Source of the DNA: Aradus depressus
Taxonomy: Eukaryota; Arthropoda; Insecta; Hemiptera; Aradidae
Length of the DNA: 64,000 nucleotides
Reading direction: 5' to 3'
NCBI GenBank assembly: GCA_963662175.1
Contig: OY759215.1
Span: 44,781,213-44,845,212 of the forward strand
The notes beneath the pieces were generated by a model. The model was not told the origin of the DNA, did no database searches, and worked only from the letters and a program-made list of their open reading frames with translations. The translations under genes were made by a program, and so were the position numbers. This document shows, piece by piece, positions 52,254-63,917 of this stretch. Each line of letters opens with the position of its first letter. The stretch's first letter is position 1.

Positions 52254-52594
52254 TAGGTTAGCTTAGGTTTTATGACTCATGCCCGGGCTTAACTACGAGG
52301 TCATATCGCCAGAGCGCTCTTTAGTCCCTCTGGTGGACATGAGCCCGACTCTACTGTGGGAGTCCTAAATGTTGCCTATCCTAAATTTTTATTCACCTAG
52401 GGTAGGGGTCTTTAACGAGTACCTGACATCGTACAGGCTCAGGACCATCGCTTAACGTCCCATCCGAAGGACGGCGTGCTTAAGTTTATTTTACCTCCCA
52501 TATAAAATAAACTAAGGGCCTCGGTCGGGTTACAAAACCACGTTCTTGAGCTCAGAAGTCAAGCACGCATACCACTGAGCTACCGGAGCCCTCT
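52254..52594 (-). repeat. SINE1, full length
   Basis: Starts with TTAGCTTAGG (tail, one mutated TTAGG unit), body near consensus with a 14-base deletion near 52310, head at right (CACTGAGCTACCGGAGCCC). Confidence 0.9.
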
Positions 52595-53499
52595 AAAATA
52601 AATAGTATTTTAAAAAATTATGCTAAATAAAAAAAAATAATAGCTTTATTGACTTTATTTTAGAACAAAAGCCTCTCCTTTTGTAGGTTTTGAGTCTACT
52701 ATTTCAACAGATTTATTTCTCAAGTAAAACTGTTACTTCTTGAATAAAAATAAAATAAGAAAAAAAAACAAGATAAAACAAAAACAAAAGTAAAAAGTAA
52801 AAATGAAAGTATTTCTTAAATAATACTGTTACACATTTCAATTATGCTAAATATTTTTTGTTAATTCTTCCTAAAAGCATCTTCTTTCACGACGATATAC
52901 GTCGGAATACCTTCGCTTATTATATATGAAACATTAACGGTCATTAGAAAAAATAAAAATATTATCCTTCTCAATAATTCAAATCATGATTATGATACCG
53001 GGAACAAAGAATAATTCGGATATCTAAACATTGTCCCTTCTATTTGAAAGAAGTTCTGTAAAACCTCTAATTAACGGACCCAGTTGGTGCAAATGAGTTT
53101 GTTCAATAAGGGAGGGGGAAGGATTCTCACAAAAACCTCGAATAACCCGGGTTATGAATGTATTGATACGAAATTTCATATGTAAATACAAAACCCAAAA
53201 AATTTAACTCAATGCGTCTTCAACAGTGTATACCTAAAAACTCGTGTGGAGTGGCCTCATGTCCATGAGTTTCATGGTAGTATAATAATATTTCCTTTAA
53301 ACCATAAAATGTTTATAGGATACATCATAAATATTTATACATCAAGATTGCTTTTTAATTAGATACATAAACAGTTATTAGATCTTAGAGTCAGACACAC
53401 AAGTGATTAGTTATAATTTTAATAATAATAGTAAAAAATTAAATAATTTTAATAATTTTATAAAAAATAATAATATAAATATTGTTCCTCTCTTTCTGA
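52595..53499. other. AT-rich spacer
   Basis: No gene. A repeat C piece lies at about 53050-53200 (TAATGAATG-like TTATGAATGTATTGATACGA). Confidence 0.45.
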
Positions 53500-53840
53500 A
53501 TGAAGTACAGCCACTCCTTTTAATAACGGTCCCCATTTGTTAAGTCCTGATGAATTTATTGAAATTTCTGCCGATGTAATGAGTGTATCGACATGAAATT
53601 TTATATTTAAATTCAAAGCACCAATAAGGACGGCACATATACATTTTCCGCGAAATTGGCCGAAGGGAATGGACTTGAAAGGGGAAAAACCCAAATAACT
53701 GAACAAAAATTAGTTTGAGAATTTAGAAGTTTCTATGAAAGTCAACTATTGATTTTTAGCCCAAACGGTCGATTGATTTTGGAGGGAGAACAAAAATAAT
53801 TAATTAATTATGCATTGCCGGTGATTCACCTTTTTTCTTG
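53500..53840 (-). repeat. Repeat C copy
   Basis: Minus-strand monomers (CCGATGTAATGAGTGTATCG, ACATGAAATTTTATATTTAA) ending in GGTCGATTGATTTTGGAGGG and GCCGGTGATTCACC. Confidence 0.72.
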
Positions 53841-54730
53841 GCCAATTATTAAAACACCCTTATTATTATTTGTGCCATAATTCTTCAAATTAGTTTTGAA
53901 ACTGATTATACTTAATTGACAATTTTCAAAAAAGCCGGAAAGTAGGTCGGTTCATTAATATTCATAACTAAAATGAAGGCATTTATTATAATTAATAATA
54001 TATTTTATTCCAAGCACATCGTATGCTATTATTGTCACGCACATAAAAAATGAGTTTTTTCGGTCATTGCTAAGATTTACCATTTCGAACACCTTTAATT
54101 AGTATAATTAGAATACAGTCAGTTGCGAATATTAGCACGCTGAGGCTCGACAGACTACAATAATTATGAACGAAACGCTGGACATACTATCCACCTTAAA
54201 AGGAAATGGGAAGACAGTTTCTGTGAATTTCTGAGTTAAGAGATGGCACAACTTTTGGGGATACGCACTGAGCAACTTGGGGACTAAGCTGGTAAATGAG
54301 TTACGAAATTATGTGACGCGCTGACGACAGAGGGAAAGAGTTAGAAAGAGCTTGCGCGCGCACATGCCGGCTAGAAACTTGAAGCAACAGAAGCAGAGCT
54401 TTTCACCCTCAACACACCACACTACTTTTTTATAACACTTTATTAAGTCACACTGAACAGTATTTACGGGATATAAAGTTTTTAAAATATTAAATATTAA
54501 TATAAATAAATATTTAATTAATACATGCTTATGAGTACATCAAGTATGAATTTCTGGCAACACTGGTCGTGGCAGTGATGGTTACAATTGTGTTACCGAA
54601 ATTCCTTTTTCGGGTCAGTGCTACTTTTCAATATGAAACCTGAATGTAGTGCAGGTATGTTTAAGATTAAGCATTATGTTAAATTAGAATTATATTTCGT
54701 TTTAACCTTTCTCAAGTAGTCTCTCAAGAG
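53841..54730. other. Unclassified, possible 5' exon
   Basis: No recognised gene. 54633-54654 reads ATG AAA CCT GAA TGT AGT GCA G followed by GTATGT, a good splice-donor match, but nothing downstream confirms it. Confidence 0.3.
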
Positions 54731-55055
54731 TTGAGAGAGAATTATCATACACTACCGCTCATTTTAGCTGGAGATTTTAATCTCAATTTCGCATCAGACC
54801 ATGCTCAGCCCCTCGTTCAATTCCTCTACGATAAATTTCAATTACAAATGAATAATAATCCGAATGAGCCTACAACAAGATATGGCACTACAATCGGTGC
54901 AGTTTTCTTCAGGTATCTCAAAAATTTGCTTTCAAAAATCTACATTTTTTATTTTTCTCACCATAGGCCTATTGTACACTACTTTGGAATCAAATGTAGT
55001 GATTTCTGATGTTCCTAACAACGAAAATAATGTTGATTTAACAAATGAATAAAAA
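54731..55055 (+). pseudogene. Fragment of an EEP-type endonuclease (Helentron-like or LINE)
   Basis: Reads LPLILAGDFNLNFASDHAQP, LVQFLYDKFQLQMNN, PNEPTTRYGTTIGAVFFRYL, SKIYIFYFSHHRPIV, then needs a frame change to LESNVVISDVPNNENNVDL before the stop at 55050. GDFN is the catalytic motif of endonuclease/exonuclease/phosphatase-fold nucleases, and T..G..ID.VF is its C-terminal half. From memory, this spacing resembles the endonuclease encoded by Helentron-type rolling-circle elements, but no Rep or helicase is present. The N-terminal half is missing. A LINE endonuclease is the alternative. Confidence 0.55.
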
Positions 55056-55144
55056 TAAAATAAGTCAATAAATAGAACTGTTTGTGGGCTTTGGAACATT
55101 TGAGAAATGCTGCTAATTAAAATAAATAAGTTTTAGTACAGAAT

Positions 55145-55400
55145 AATAGAAGAGCACAAACAGAAGATTTCAAGGTTACCTGAATACGTTTTGACAATTT
55201 TCACGATGATGTGTGTGTGTATGTGGCTGTGTGTATACCTGATTGGAAAGACGTGAGCAATACACCACAAAAACAAGCTGTGAACATTAAATTTGTAATG
55301 AAAAAGGCACTTGTACTAACTTAGATCTGATTAAATTTTGGGCGAAGTAGGACGAAAATTTAGACCACTTTACTCCGGGGTCTAACTAAGTACATTTTAC
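55145..55400 (-). repeat. Repeat D fragment
   Basis: Minus-strand match (TACCTGAATACGTTTTGACA, ATTTTCACGATGATGTGTGT, ACTTAGATCTGATTAAATTT) to the repeat D copy at 41770-42000. Confidence 0.65.
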
Positions 55401-55467
55401 GATTTTTGATACATTTTTTCTCAATTTATTTACCAATACAATTAAGGCAGTGACTATAACAAAAAAA

Positions 55468-55708
55468 AACTCGAACAAGCCGTCCTTCGGATGGGTCGTT
55501 AAGCGATTGTCCCGAGCTTGTACGATTTCAGGTACTCGTTATAGACCACTATCCTAGGTGAATAAAACATTTAGGGTAAGCAAAATTTAGGACTTCCGTA
55601 GTAGAGTCGGGCTCACGTCCACCTTCAGAGAGAGGAAAGAGCGCTCTGATAGTAAGAGTATGATCTTGTACTTAATGCCCGGACATAAGTTACAATAACT
55701 AAATATTA
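55468..55708 (+). repeat. SINE1 body, head missing
   Basis: From CTCGAACAAGCCGTCCTTCG to TAAGTTACAATAACTAAATA, with a 4-base insertion in the CACCAGAG block. Confidence 0.82.
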
Positions 55709-57177
55709 CAATTAGCATATGACATGGAACAACAGTTCAACATAAATTAAATAAAAAATGAATCATCATACTAAATTCTGGCAATTATTGGTGTTCTTGA
55801 GTTCCCCCTTCGATTTCGCGGAAAATTAAAGGGGGCCGCTCTTTTGAATTTAAGGGTTTTGAATTTGAATATAAAATGTTATGTGGTCAGACAGATTGGA
55901 AGGTTACCACTACAGGAGAGGGGAAACATTTGAGGAGGGTCGACTCTGAATTGTTCCAACACCTTCAAAGTAGGTATGGCTCGGCCTCGTTATTACACAA
56001 AATCCAAAAATGTAGGAAAATGGATATTATTGAAAGTTTAGAGATAAAATAGGAAAGAAAGAAAGAAGAGTCCCGCCTCCTCAATTCTAGAGAGGGGATA
56101 CATGTATGCCTTTACGCACTCCGTCCTGCCAGTTGTGACTCAGATGAGAAACAGAAATAATGTAACTAAAATTTTGTTGTTAATTTTTTTTTAGTTTTTT
56201 ATATTTTATATTTATTAGAGTTTTATTTTATTTATTAATTAACTTCTCAAAATGTTTTCTTTTTAAATTGTTTTATCAGGTGTGTTAATTTTCAAGGAAA
56301 TATAACTTCATTTGATGTTTTTTATATTTTTTGTAGACTGCCTGATGATGAAGGCAACCTCGAAAGTCGGCAAGTGTACAATAATAAAACCTATGAAAGG
56401 TCAGACTACATTTTTTTTTTTTTTGTTGAAACCTGTAAAATTGAGATACATGTTTTGTTTTAGATAGAGACCGCAATAAAACATATTTTTATGGAAATGC
56501 GAAGACTTGAAGATCAGTAGAAAAGAAAGTAGTTCTATGAGTAGAGAGAGAGAGAGATAGAGGCTATTATTGGGAAGGGGTCCATACAGAAGATCCTCAC
56601 GATCTGGTGGATACTGAGGACTGAGTTACACGACTATTGCATCCACTCACAAAAGATGACTATAGCTCCATAGTTCTTTACTGTTTATCTCCGACGACCG
56701 TTCTCCAAATCTATTTGCGAGGTAAATAGACCATTGAGTTGGTCCTAGAGGACTGGCTATTGGCTGCCGCCTCTGAGTTGCAACAAGCGGTGCATCTTCC
56801 AGACCCCCCACATTTGCATGTTTAACTGCACATTTCTTCTGAGTTATCCAAATAGGAGGACACTCTCCTCTGTTTGCTGTCACTGCACACCCTGCAATTT
56901 ACCTTGCTAATGGGTGGTCCTCGCCATATATACAGTAGGATAAAATAACCTCTTGGCACCCTATTTAAATATTTTATTACACAAATTATTCTGAGAATGA
57001 TTCAAGTGATAAAGAAGAAAAGTAGAGAAGAGCTGAATTTAATCATTTTTAGCTTTCGTTTCAGGGACTGCTTCAATATGTCGTCAATTAATGCACATAT
57101 TAATACAAAACAAATATTATTACCTATTTATTTTTAATTTATTTAGTTAATTATTATATATTTCATTTTAATTATAG
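55709..57177. other. Unclassified spacer
   Basis: A repeat C piece lies near 55740-55880. 56520-56900 is more balanced, with a 78-residue minus frame (GECPPIWITQKKCAVKHANV) of unknown nature. No gene recognised. Confidence 0.35.
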
Positions 57178-57292
57178 ACTGAAGATCGTCTGCGATAGCC
57201 GGTTAAGGATTCGTTTTTCTGTTCTCTCTCCTCGAGATATCCTGAAAACTATTGAAGCTAAAGTACCGAAACTGCGTCAAATAAAAGAGTGA
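57178..57292 (+). CDS. Candidate terminal exon of an unrecognised gene
   Basis: Preceded by a T-rich tract and ATTATAG acceptor. The reading frame LKIVCDSRLRIRFSVLSPRD, ILKTIEAKVPKLRQIKE ends at the stop 57290-57292. Composition and residue pattern (amphipathic, Lys-rich end) look coding and stand out from AT-rich flanks. No family was recognised, and no upstream exon with a matching donor phase was found. Could also be a decayed retrocopy. Confidence 0.35.
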
Positions 57293-57451
57293 TATATAGA
57301 TCTAACGAAGAATTAATAGAGCAATAATAGTAGTGTAAGATGTTTTTTTTTTTTAAGAAATAGATACTATATTTTCAAGTTTATTCAATTATTTTAATTT
57401 AAGGTAAGGATTTACATAATTATAATAAATTGTCAATATATATTTAAGGAC

Positions 57452-57692
57452 CTGTCTGATGGACATCTTTAGCCTACCGTGGGAGTCCTAAATTTTGGCT
57501 ATTCAGGTTTAGTTACTAAGGACAGGAGTCTTTATCGAGTACCTGACATTGTACAGGTCCGTCGGTTAACGTCCTATCCAAAGGCAGGCTTCCTATAGGT
57601 TTTTTAACCTCAAAAATAAAAAAAACCTAAGGACCTCGGCTGGGTTCCGAACCCGCGATATTGAGCTCAGTAGACAAGCAGTAGCTACCAGA
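57452..57692 (-). repeat. SINE1, tail missing
   Basis: Body from CTGATGGACATC through GAACCCGCGATATTGAGCTC, and part of the tRNA head (CAGTAGACAAGCAGTAGCTA). B box intact, A-box region shortened. Confidence 0.82.
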
Positions 57693-58209
57693 CTAAAAAA
57701 AAAGTTTTGTATAATCTAGAATGTAAATGGTATATTTTATATTATAATATATATTTTATAAATATATTTACATATTTACAGCGACGTATTGTTGGTCATT
57801 AGCAAGTGCGATGTTGAGGAATGACACTTGCATGGCTATACTGCTCAGATACTTGACCGAAGAGGAGTCCATGCCCGTTTGAGGAGTCGTGGCGGATGTA
57901 TGAGGAGATTCTTTCTTAATAATCGCTAAATAAGATGATTGGCGTGATGATGGAGTTTATGAAGAATCGATATTTTGATATCGAGTCCCGTGATAAAAGA
58001 TGATGTTAAAGTTATGGTATAATTAATATAATTAATGTACTATAATTAGGTATAATACAATATAATTTCATTTAGTTTCATTATGTGAAAGAAAAAAACT
58101 GTTTTATACATTTTTATTTTTATTATATTATAAAAAAAAACCGACGACATTAGTTTTTTTTTTATCTAAGAGATAATAATTAAATTAATTAATAATAATA
58201 AAAAAAAAA
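57693..58209. other. Unclassified; weak exon-like segment
   Basis: 57782-57882 after a TTTACAG acceptor is open in one frame (TYCWSLASAMLRNDTCMAIL) and stops at 57880-57882. Too short to call. Confidence 0.25.
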
Positions 58210-58425
58210 CATCTTGAGCACGTAATCCTCTGGATAAAATGTTAAGTAATGATCCCGAGTCTGTACGATGTCAAGTACATGTTGAAGAACCCTATCCTAG
58301 GTACTGAAACCTGGGTATACCAAATTTAGTACTCCCATAGCAGAATCGGAAGAGTGCTATTGTAGTGGGCGATATGACCTCGTAATTAAAGCCCGGGCAT
58401 AAGATACAATAACTATCTTACTATT
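58210..58425 (+). repeat. SINE1 body, head missing
   Basis: Diverged plus-strand copy from ATCTTGAGCACGTAATCCTC to GGGCATAAGATACAATAACT. Confidence 0.78.
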
Positions 58426-58603
58426 ATATAAAGAAAACACATAACCAACATGAATTTCCTCATACACAATGTATTAATATATTTATTTTGGCCGTGAATG
58501 TATTTTATGTGAATAAAACCTGTGTTCTCTGCATCCATGGCAGTAGTGTAGGCGAAATCTAAATACATTACAGAACTATGTATTTATTAGGTACATATTC
58601 AGC

Positions 58604-58750
58604 AAGCTTCCAGGACGTCCACTGACACCGTTAAGGCAACGGCTGTCGAACGTCGAGTTGCTAACTGGGAGGATAGCCTTGGATAAAACGAAATGGAAGA
58701 CGCTAGTTTGAGCGGTCAAGAACCTGCAAGAACTAAGGCCAAAGGGGTAA
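58604..58750 (+). pseudogene. Possible LINE C-terminal remnant
   Basis: Reads KLPGRPLTPLRQRLSNVELL, TGRIALDKTKWKTLV, a stop, then AVKNLQELRPKG. The Arg-Pro-rich start and D.TKW..LV pattern look like a LINE tail, but the similarity is only by general pattern. Confidence 0.3.
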
Positions 58751-59359
58751 AGACACTTATCTGTAATGGTTTTTGTTTTTTTCTTTTTAGTAGTCATAAT
58801 ATTTCAAATAAAAAATTAAAATATAGATTTAATTAATATATTTTCATAATTTTAATATGTTACGTCTGTGACAACTTATGAAGTTATTTTTAAAGAATGT
58901 TGAGTATTTCCTGTTAGTTTGAAATTACAACTAAGTTTTTTTTTTACAATTAATATCTCAAACACTATATTCTTGGAATATCAAATTAATACAGATTTGT
59001 TGGTCCAAGACACTCGGCTCATTATCCATGTTCTCCTACGTTAGCAATAAGGCTCTACCTTGACTTGAACACATACCATAAAAAAACACTCTCAATGATT
59101 CTACAATCTTATCTAAAATTTAAATTTCATAAGTACGAGGTCATGAGAAGCTTTACTACGGAAAGGCGCATTTTATATGAAATACGATTCTTCGTTGATC
59201 ATTTTGTGAGATAGTTGCTGTCGACCATATAAAGTTTCATGTCACATTCATTCTTTTTTATTGAATCGGGAGGTCGGAAAACATGGAATTCCCAAGTACA
59301 GTGGGGCTGTCCATTAGAGCGACGAAAGAGCGCTTCTTTATATGTGTTATCTCACATTC
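58751..59359. other. AT-rich spacer
   Basis: No gene recognised; 59220-59300 resembles a repeat C end (TTTCATGTCACATTCATTCT, GGGAGGTCGGAAAACATGGA). Confidence 0.4.
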
Positions 59360-59925
59360 AAAGTTACGATTGCGATTGGAAATTTAATAAGAAACATATT
59401 TGGTAAGAAATAATTTTTCAATAAGACTAACAGATTTCGGGTAAATCAAGGAAAAGACTAAATATATATGTTTCAAAACATTTCAGGAGGGTTTTCGACA
59501 TATACTCGCATCTCCAAAACCGGACGACCTGCGAAAAATCAAATATCAAATAAAATGTGTCTTTTAGTTTTCTCTACAACGTTTACGCATAAGAATTTTT
59601 GATTAGATGATGCGGTAGCATTGTAAAATGTACTTAGGTCCGAAGTTAAGTGGTCTCAATTTTCGTCCAATTGGCTTAAATCCTATAAGAACTAACTTAG
59701 CGTCTATGACTTCTCCATTCCAAAATTTCAATTTTATGTATACAATCATTTCTGGGTTAGAGCGCTCACGACTCATACACACACAAACATACATTATCGC
59801 GCAAATGGGCAAAACGTATTCAGGGGAATTTGAAACGTGAAAATTTGTTAAAAACTTGATTTCGTATTTTAGCAGGATTAAAATACTTCCTTATACTATA
59901 TATTTTTAGGTATAAAAAAGTAAAA
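59360..59925 (+). repeat. Repeat D copy
   Basis: TTCAATAAGACTAACAGATT, TCATTTCTGGGTTAGAGCGC, ACACACACAAACATACATTA, TCGCGCAAATGGGCAAAACG, ending CTTCCTTATACTATATATTT. Frames on both strands here are repeat-derived. Confidence 0.7.
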
Positions 59926-60586
59926 ACATTAATTTTTCTCTTCATTTTTGTTGTTTCACAATATCTCTGCAGATAATGTTAAGTATCAACAAGATTATAT
60001 GTTCTCATTGACAGCTAAAGACAAGAAAATGTTGATAAAAAATGTTCCATATATATTTTTTTTAGTAATCCTCTTGTCAGTTGTCATGTTTGTTTATTTT
60101 ATGTTTTAGTTTTAAAAAAAAAAACAATAAATATAAAAAAAAACATGGCCGACAAAGAAGTGTGCTGAGTGAAGAGAGAAGCGGAGCGAACAGAATACAG
60201 ATGTTGAGGCTGTGTGGAGGCGCTTTCTTGAAGCTCGCGGTGCCTTCTTTGGTAGGGAAGGATTGCCTTCTGGAACGGAGAAGGATCGGCACTTTGGGGA
60301 CAGCCTGATGTGTTAATCGCTTCTCTGATGACCGTTTTGGACCAACAAGTACACCATGGTCACTCACTCACTTTTTATATCAAAGCTTCCTGCATCTAGT
60401 GCAAAAGGAAAGATGTACTTGTTCAGAGCATTTGTGTACATTCTAGTTCTTCTTAACAATGTATGGGTCATTGAGCAGCTCCAAGAAAAATCAAGGGCTT
60501 ATATAGGAATATCTCACAAAATTCTAAATGGGTGTATATATAAGGGCAGGCGTAAGGAATGTTTACACCATCAAAACTCACACAAC
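59926..60586. other. Foldback-P piece and unclassified spacer
   Basis: 59940-60060 shares GTTTCACAATATCTCTGCAG with foldback P. 60140-60360 is more balanced with no clear gene. Confidence 0.4.
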
Positions 60587-60664
60587 CATACGTTTGTAAT
60601 ATAATGTAATAGTAGGCTTATATACCATAAGTTTGTAATATAATGTAATAGTAGGCTTACATAC
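60587..60664. repeat. 39-bp tandem duplication
   Basis: Two units, 60587-60625 and 60626-60664, differing at two positions; core GTTTGTAATATAATGTAATA. Confidence 0.93.
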
Positions 60665-61067
60665 CGGTGCATGAGACTCATTGTCGTCATGGACGGACCT
60701 CTGTAGAAGCAATATGCCTAGCATTGGACGATGGAGGTCAGAGTGTTGTTATAACATTGTCCAGAAATGGATAGCGGAAAAATGGCAACTACGTTGGTCA
60801 TGAAGATCGGATGACCAAACCACACACGCATTCCTTCCATCCGGGTTAGGCTTCAACTCGACGTGAGTACAGCTTGACCACTGGATGTCTCAGATATTAA
60901 CTCTTCTTCTTTAAGAGGAAGAACATCTTAAACCGTTCTTGAAGGGTTTACGCTTCTACGGTCTTCATTGACTACTGATTTCAGTGTGTGCCTTGTTTGT
61001 GCCAGCATATGAAGTTCCAGCCAGACGACTTATGGGACGTTTTCCAGCTTCTGTCAGACTCTTGAAC

Positions 61068-61760
61068 TCAAATATCCCCACAATAACTTCTCGGCCTACC
61101 ACAGTGTAAACACACCGGTATCGGTGCAGCAAAATTTAGTACGGAAGGACACAAACTTCTCTTCATTCGCCTGATCGTTTCCAGTACTATCAATACCTCT
61201 CCAGGTCTTTTCATCGCAATTATTATGCATAATTTACATCGTAAAACCTTTTCATCGTGGTTTATAGAGGAATGTTTAGTATTTTCGAAGTTCTCGGGGA
61301 AATATCTAATACAAAGAGCTTTGTTTCCTTGAAGGTTGAACAGACGCATCATGGTAGATAGTGCATGGAGCTCTGTTGTTCCCAAATCACATTAAACGAA
61401 CTACTAATCATGTGACAGACATCTTTCACTTGTATTCCATTTTTCAGAAGTGCTGCTTTTTGCTTACTGATGTTATTGAGCTCTTCCTCACTTGAATTTT
61501 CAATATAACGGACAGAATCTGCTATGCTGAGTGGCGACAAGGATCTATGGAAATGCTTTTGATTTCACTTTCAATACAATTTTATAAATACCACCTCCGA
61601 TATTTGAACAATTAATTTTTTACTAATGCGCAGCCGACCAAGGTTTAATACAGCTCCATTTCCTTTTACGTTCGTCCTTTCAGATTTGAACACAGGAAGA
61701 ACTTCAAAATATTTGTTTTTTTCAATCCGAAACCTGTAGTGACTCTACCAATTAGTATCT
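61068..61760 (-). pseudogene. Decayed coding region, family not recognised
   Basis: On the minus strand three successive open stretches in different frames look like one broken reading: about 61720-61580 (KNKYFEVLPVFKSERTNVKG, NGAVLNLGRLRISKKLIV), 61540-61349 (LSIADSVRYIENSSEEELNN, GIQVKDVCHMISSSFNVIWE) and 61385-61068 (MMRLFNLQGNKALCIRYFPE, LCIIIAMKRPGEVLIVLETI). The last two overlap across a frame change near 61360. Composition is balanced compared with the flanks. No domain recognised; host pseudogene, transposon or old viral insertion are all possible. Confidence 0.4.
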
Positions 61761-62500
61761 CTTCAACATACCCGTTTTCACACTCATATTAACAATCCTT
61801 CCTTCATTAACAGATAGATTCATCCCTCATATGCCACAACGACTCTCTTCTGTGTTCTCCAGTCTTCATTCTTCATATTACTAAACCCAGAACTTCAATG
61901 ACCTGAAGACCACCACAGATGCAGGATGAAGAAGAACAGTGAGCGCAGACCACATGAAGTAATTACAATAACTAGTCAGATGTAAAAAGGTGTTACATAA
62001 AAATATGCAAATAATGTCTGGAAATAATGCAACAACCCAAAGCCCTCTTTGAAGCGTTGCTATAAGAACATAAAACAAATAAATGATTGCCTACGAAAGT
62101 AAATATAATTGATAGCCTATAAATGTCCAAGAGGATGATACACTTTTCTACCTTCACAACGGCAAATGGAAAGTGGAATGAAGATCTTGATGTTTACATT
62201 CACAGGCAAACTAACTTTCATGAAGCTATTAACTCCATTCTCATTAAGAAAGATTTTATTTCAATTTCTCGGACACTGCAACCATCCTGGAAAGGAAAAA
62301 TAAGTATTGCGCTGAATTTTTCATTTCATCGTGTTTGAAACCAAATCCTCTTAGTAAAGTTGAACATATTCCTGCACAATATACTATTTAATTATTGAAC
62401 CATATCTAGAAGAGTGGTTCAGGTTTACTATGGATCTATGGTCTCAGTGTATTTGCCCCCAGGCTGCGAGCATTCTCCAGGGCAGTATTCTTGTTTCTCT
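61761..62500. other. Unclassified spacer
   Basis: Balanced composition with short frames (for example 62123-62338 on +, KWNEDLDVYIHRQTNFHEAI) that may belong to the same decayed unit; nothing identified. Confidence 0.3.
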
Positions 62501-62632
62501 TCTCTATCGTACGTATACTTTTGATATTCTCACTCTCTATCGTACGTATACTTTTGATATTCTCACTCTCTATCGTACGTATACTTTTGATATTCTCACT
62601 CTCTATCGTACGTATACTTTTGATATTCCCAC
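62501..62632. repeat. 33-bp minisatellite, four units
   Basis: Four 33-bp units at 62501, 62534, 62567 and 62600 with core CTCTATCGTACGTATACTTT. Three are identical and the last has one change. The period is divisible by three, so frames stay open on both strands (11-residue repeat); not evidence for a gene. Confidence 0.95.
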
Positions 62633-62924
62633 CAATCCGGACAATCCATCCATTTATACACACAGATGTATATTCTCCTCATCTTATTTCTTCAATGCTT
62701 CTTTCTCTTTACACTAAAAATTATATTTATACTCAAGTGTTTACCATTCACCTCCTGTCAAATTCAAATGGGATCAACTCCCATGTACTGATCTGGAACC
62801 CAGATATTAGAATGAAACATGGTTCAGAAATTGAAACGAATCTATCAACTATTTGACGGACGAACAGAACATACTCCAAACCACAAAATACTTCAGATGT
62901 GGGGCGCAGTCAAAAAATGATTTT
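62633..62924. other. Unclassified spacer
   Basis: No gene recognised; short frames only. Confidence 0.4.
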
Positions 62925-63305
62925 GGCTAAAAACCAATATCGACCTTCCAGGATTTCCAATTTAAAATTGAAGTTCCTTGTTAATAAATTCATCACAACG
63001 GCAGTTACTACAGTATTTGTGTTAAGCCTTCCTCACTATCCCTTCCTTCCCTTTGACCAATATGGCTGAAAATCAATAGGTGTCATCCTTAGAGGGTTCT
63101 GGATACATATATAACAAATCGAGTCGATACTCTCATTCTATCGGAAGTTATAGTATTCACATACACACACACAGACAGAACTTTTTTTTTTTTTTCATTT
63201 TTGGAATTGAAGTTAGGAAAACATGAAATTTCATTGAAAACTCAACATCAAATTTCTAACCGATTGCATAACTTCATCTATACTTTGTACAGCTGGGGAA
63301 ATAAA
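62925..63305 (+). repeat. Repeat C copy, nearly complete 3' part
   Basis: GGCTGAAAATCAATAGGTGT, GGTTCTGGATACATATATAA, CTATCGGAAGTTATAGTATT, CATACACACACACAGACAGA, ending GTACAGCTGGGGAAATAAA. A good reference for the 3' end of repeat C. Confidence 0.8.
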
Positions 63306-63917
63306 AAAAAGAGGCGCCCACATCTCTCCAAAATAGTGTCGCAAGGGCCCACCGCAGACTATTAAGCAGGAGTCAACTAGCCAACTTTGTGAATGACTCT
63401 CTTGACACACAACACATTAACTTTTATTACATAAATCAAACAGAACAAAAAACAAAGGTCATTTTGTGATTGATGAATGGGAATTGCGTATGAGGTCGTT
63501 ATCTTTAGCACTGCCAACCCATAAAACGTAATAAAATGGTAACCTATATTGCTATTTCATAGTCTAAAGTGTTTTTTTTAGACATTTTAATTTATTTATT
63601 AAAAATGTATGAGATTGCTTGAAGCACTGCTCGCTCCATAGACTTAATTACAAGCATTAGCTTGGCGAGGTTATGGGTAGCCAGTGCGCCAGAATTCGAA
63701 GTTCCCCTTCTTTTCTAGTTTCAAATATTACATTTTTTTTATTAAAACATCTTGATTTTGTGAAAAAAAAAAATCTAATATTGACATTCGAACAAGCGAC
63801 AAAAAATGTCAAATCAATCAAAAATGGGGCCCCTATTTCTGGCACGCATCCAGCAACTTTTTTTTCTTTTTTAACGTCACAAAAGCTTTTTTTATTTTTA
63901 TTTATTTATGGTGTACA
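63306..63917. other. Unclassified spacer
   Basis: Nothing recognised between repeat C and the last MITE-M piece. Confidence 0.4.

Noticed and set aside
54633..54660. First exon (ATG ... GCAG|GTATGT)
   Set aside because: Good donor match but seven codons only, and no confirmed partner exon; chance occurrence is likely.
62430..62856. Repeat protein with 11-residue units on either strand
   Set aside because: Consequence of a 33-bp minisatellite; open on both strands, not gene-like.
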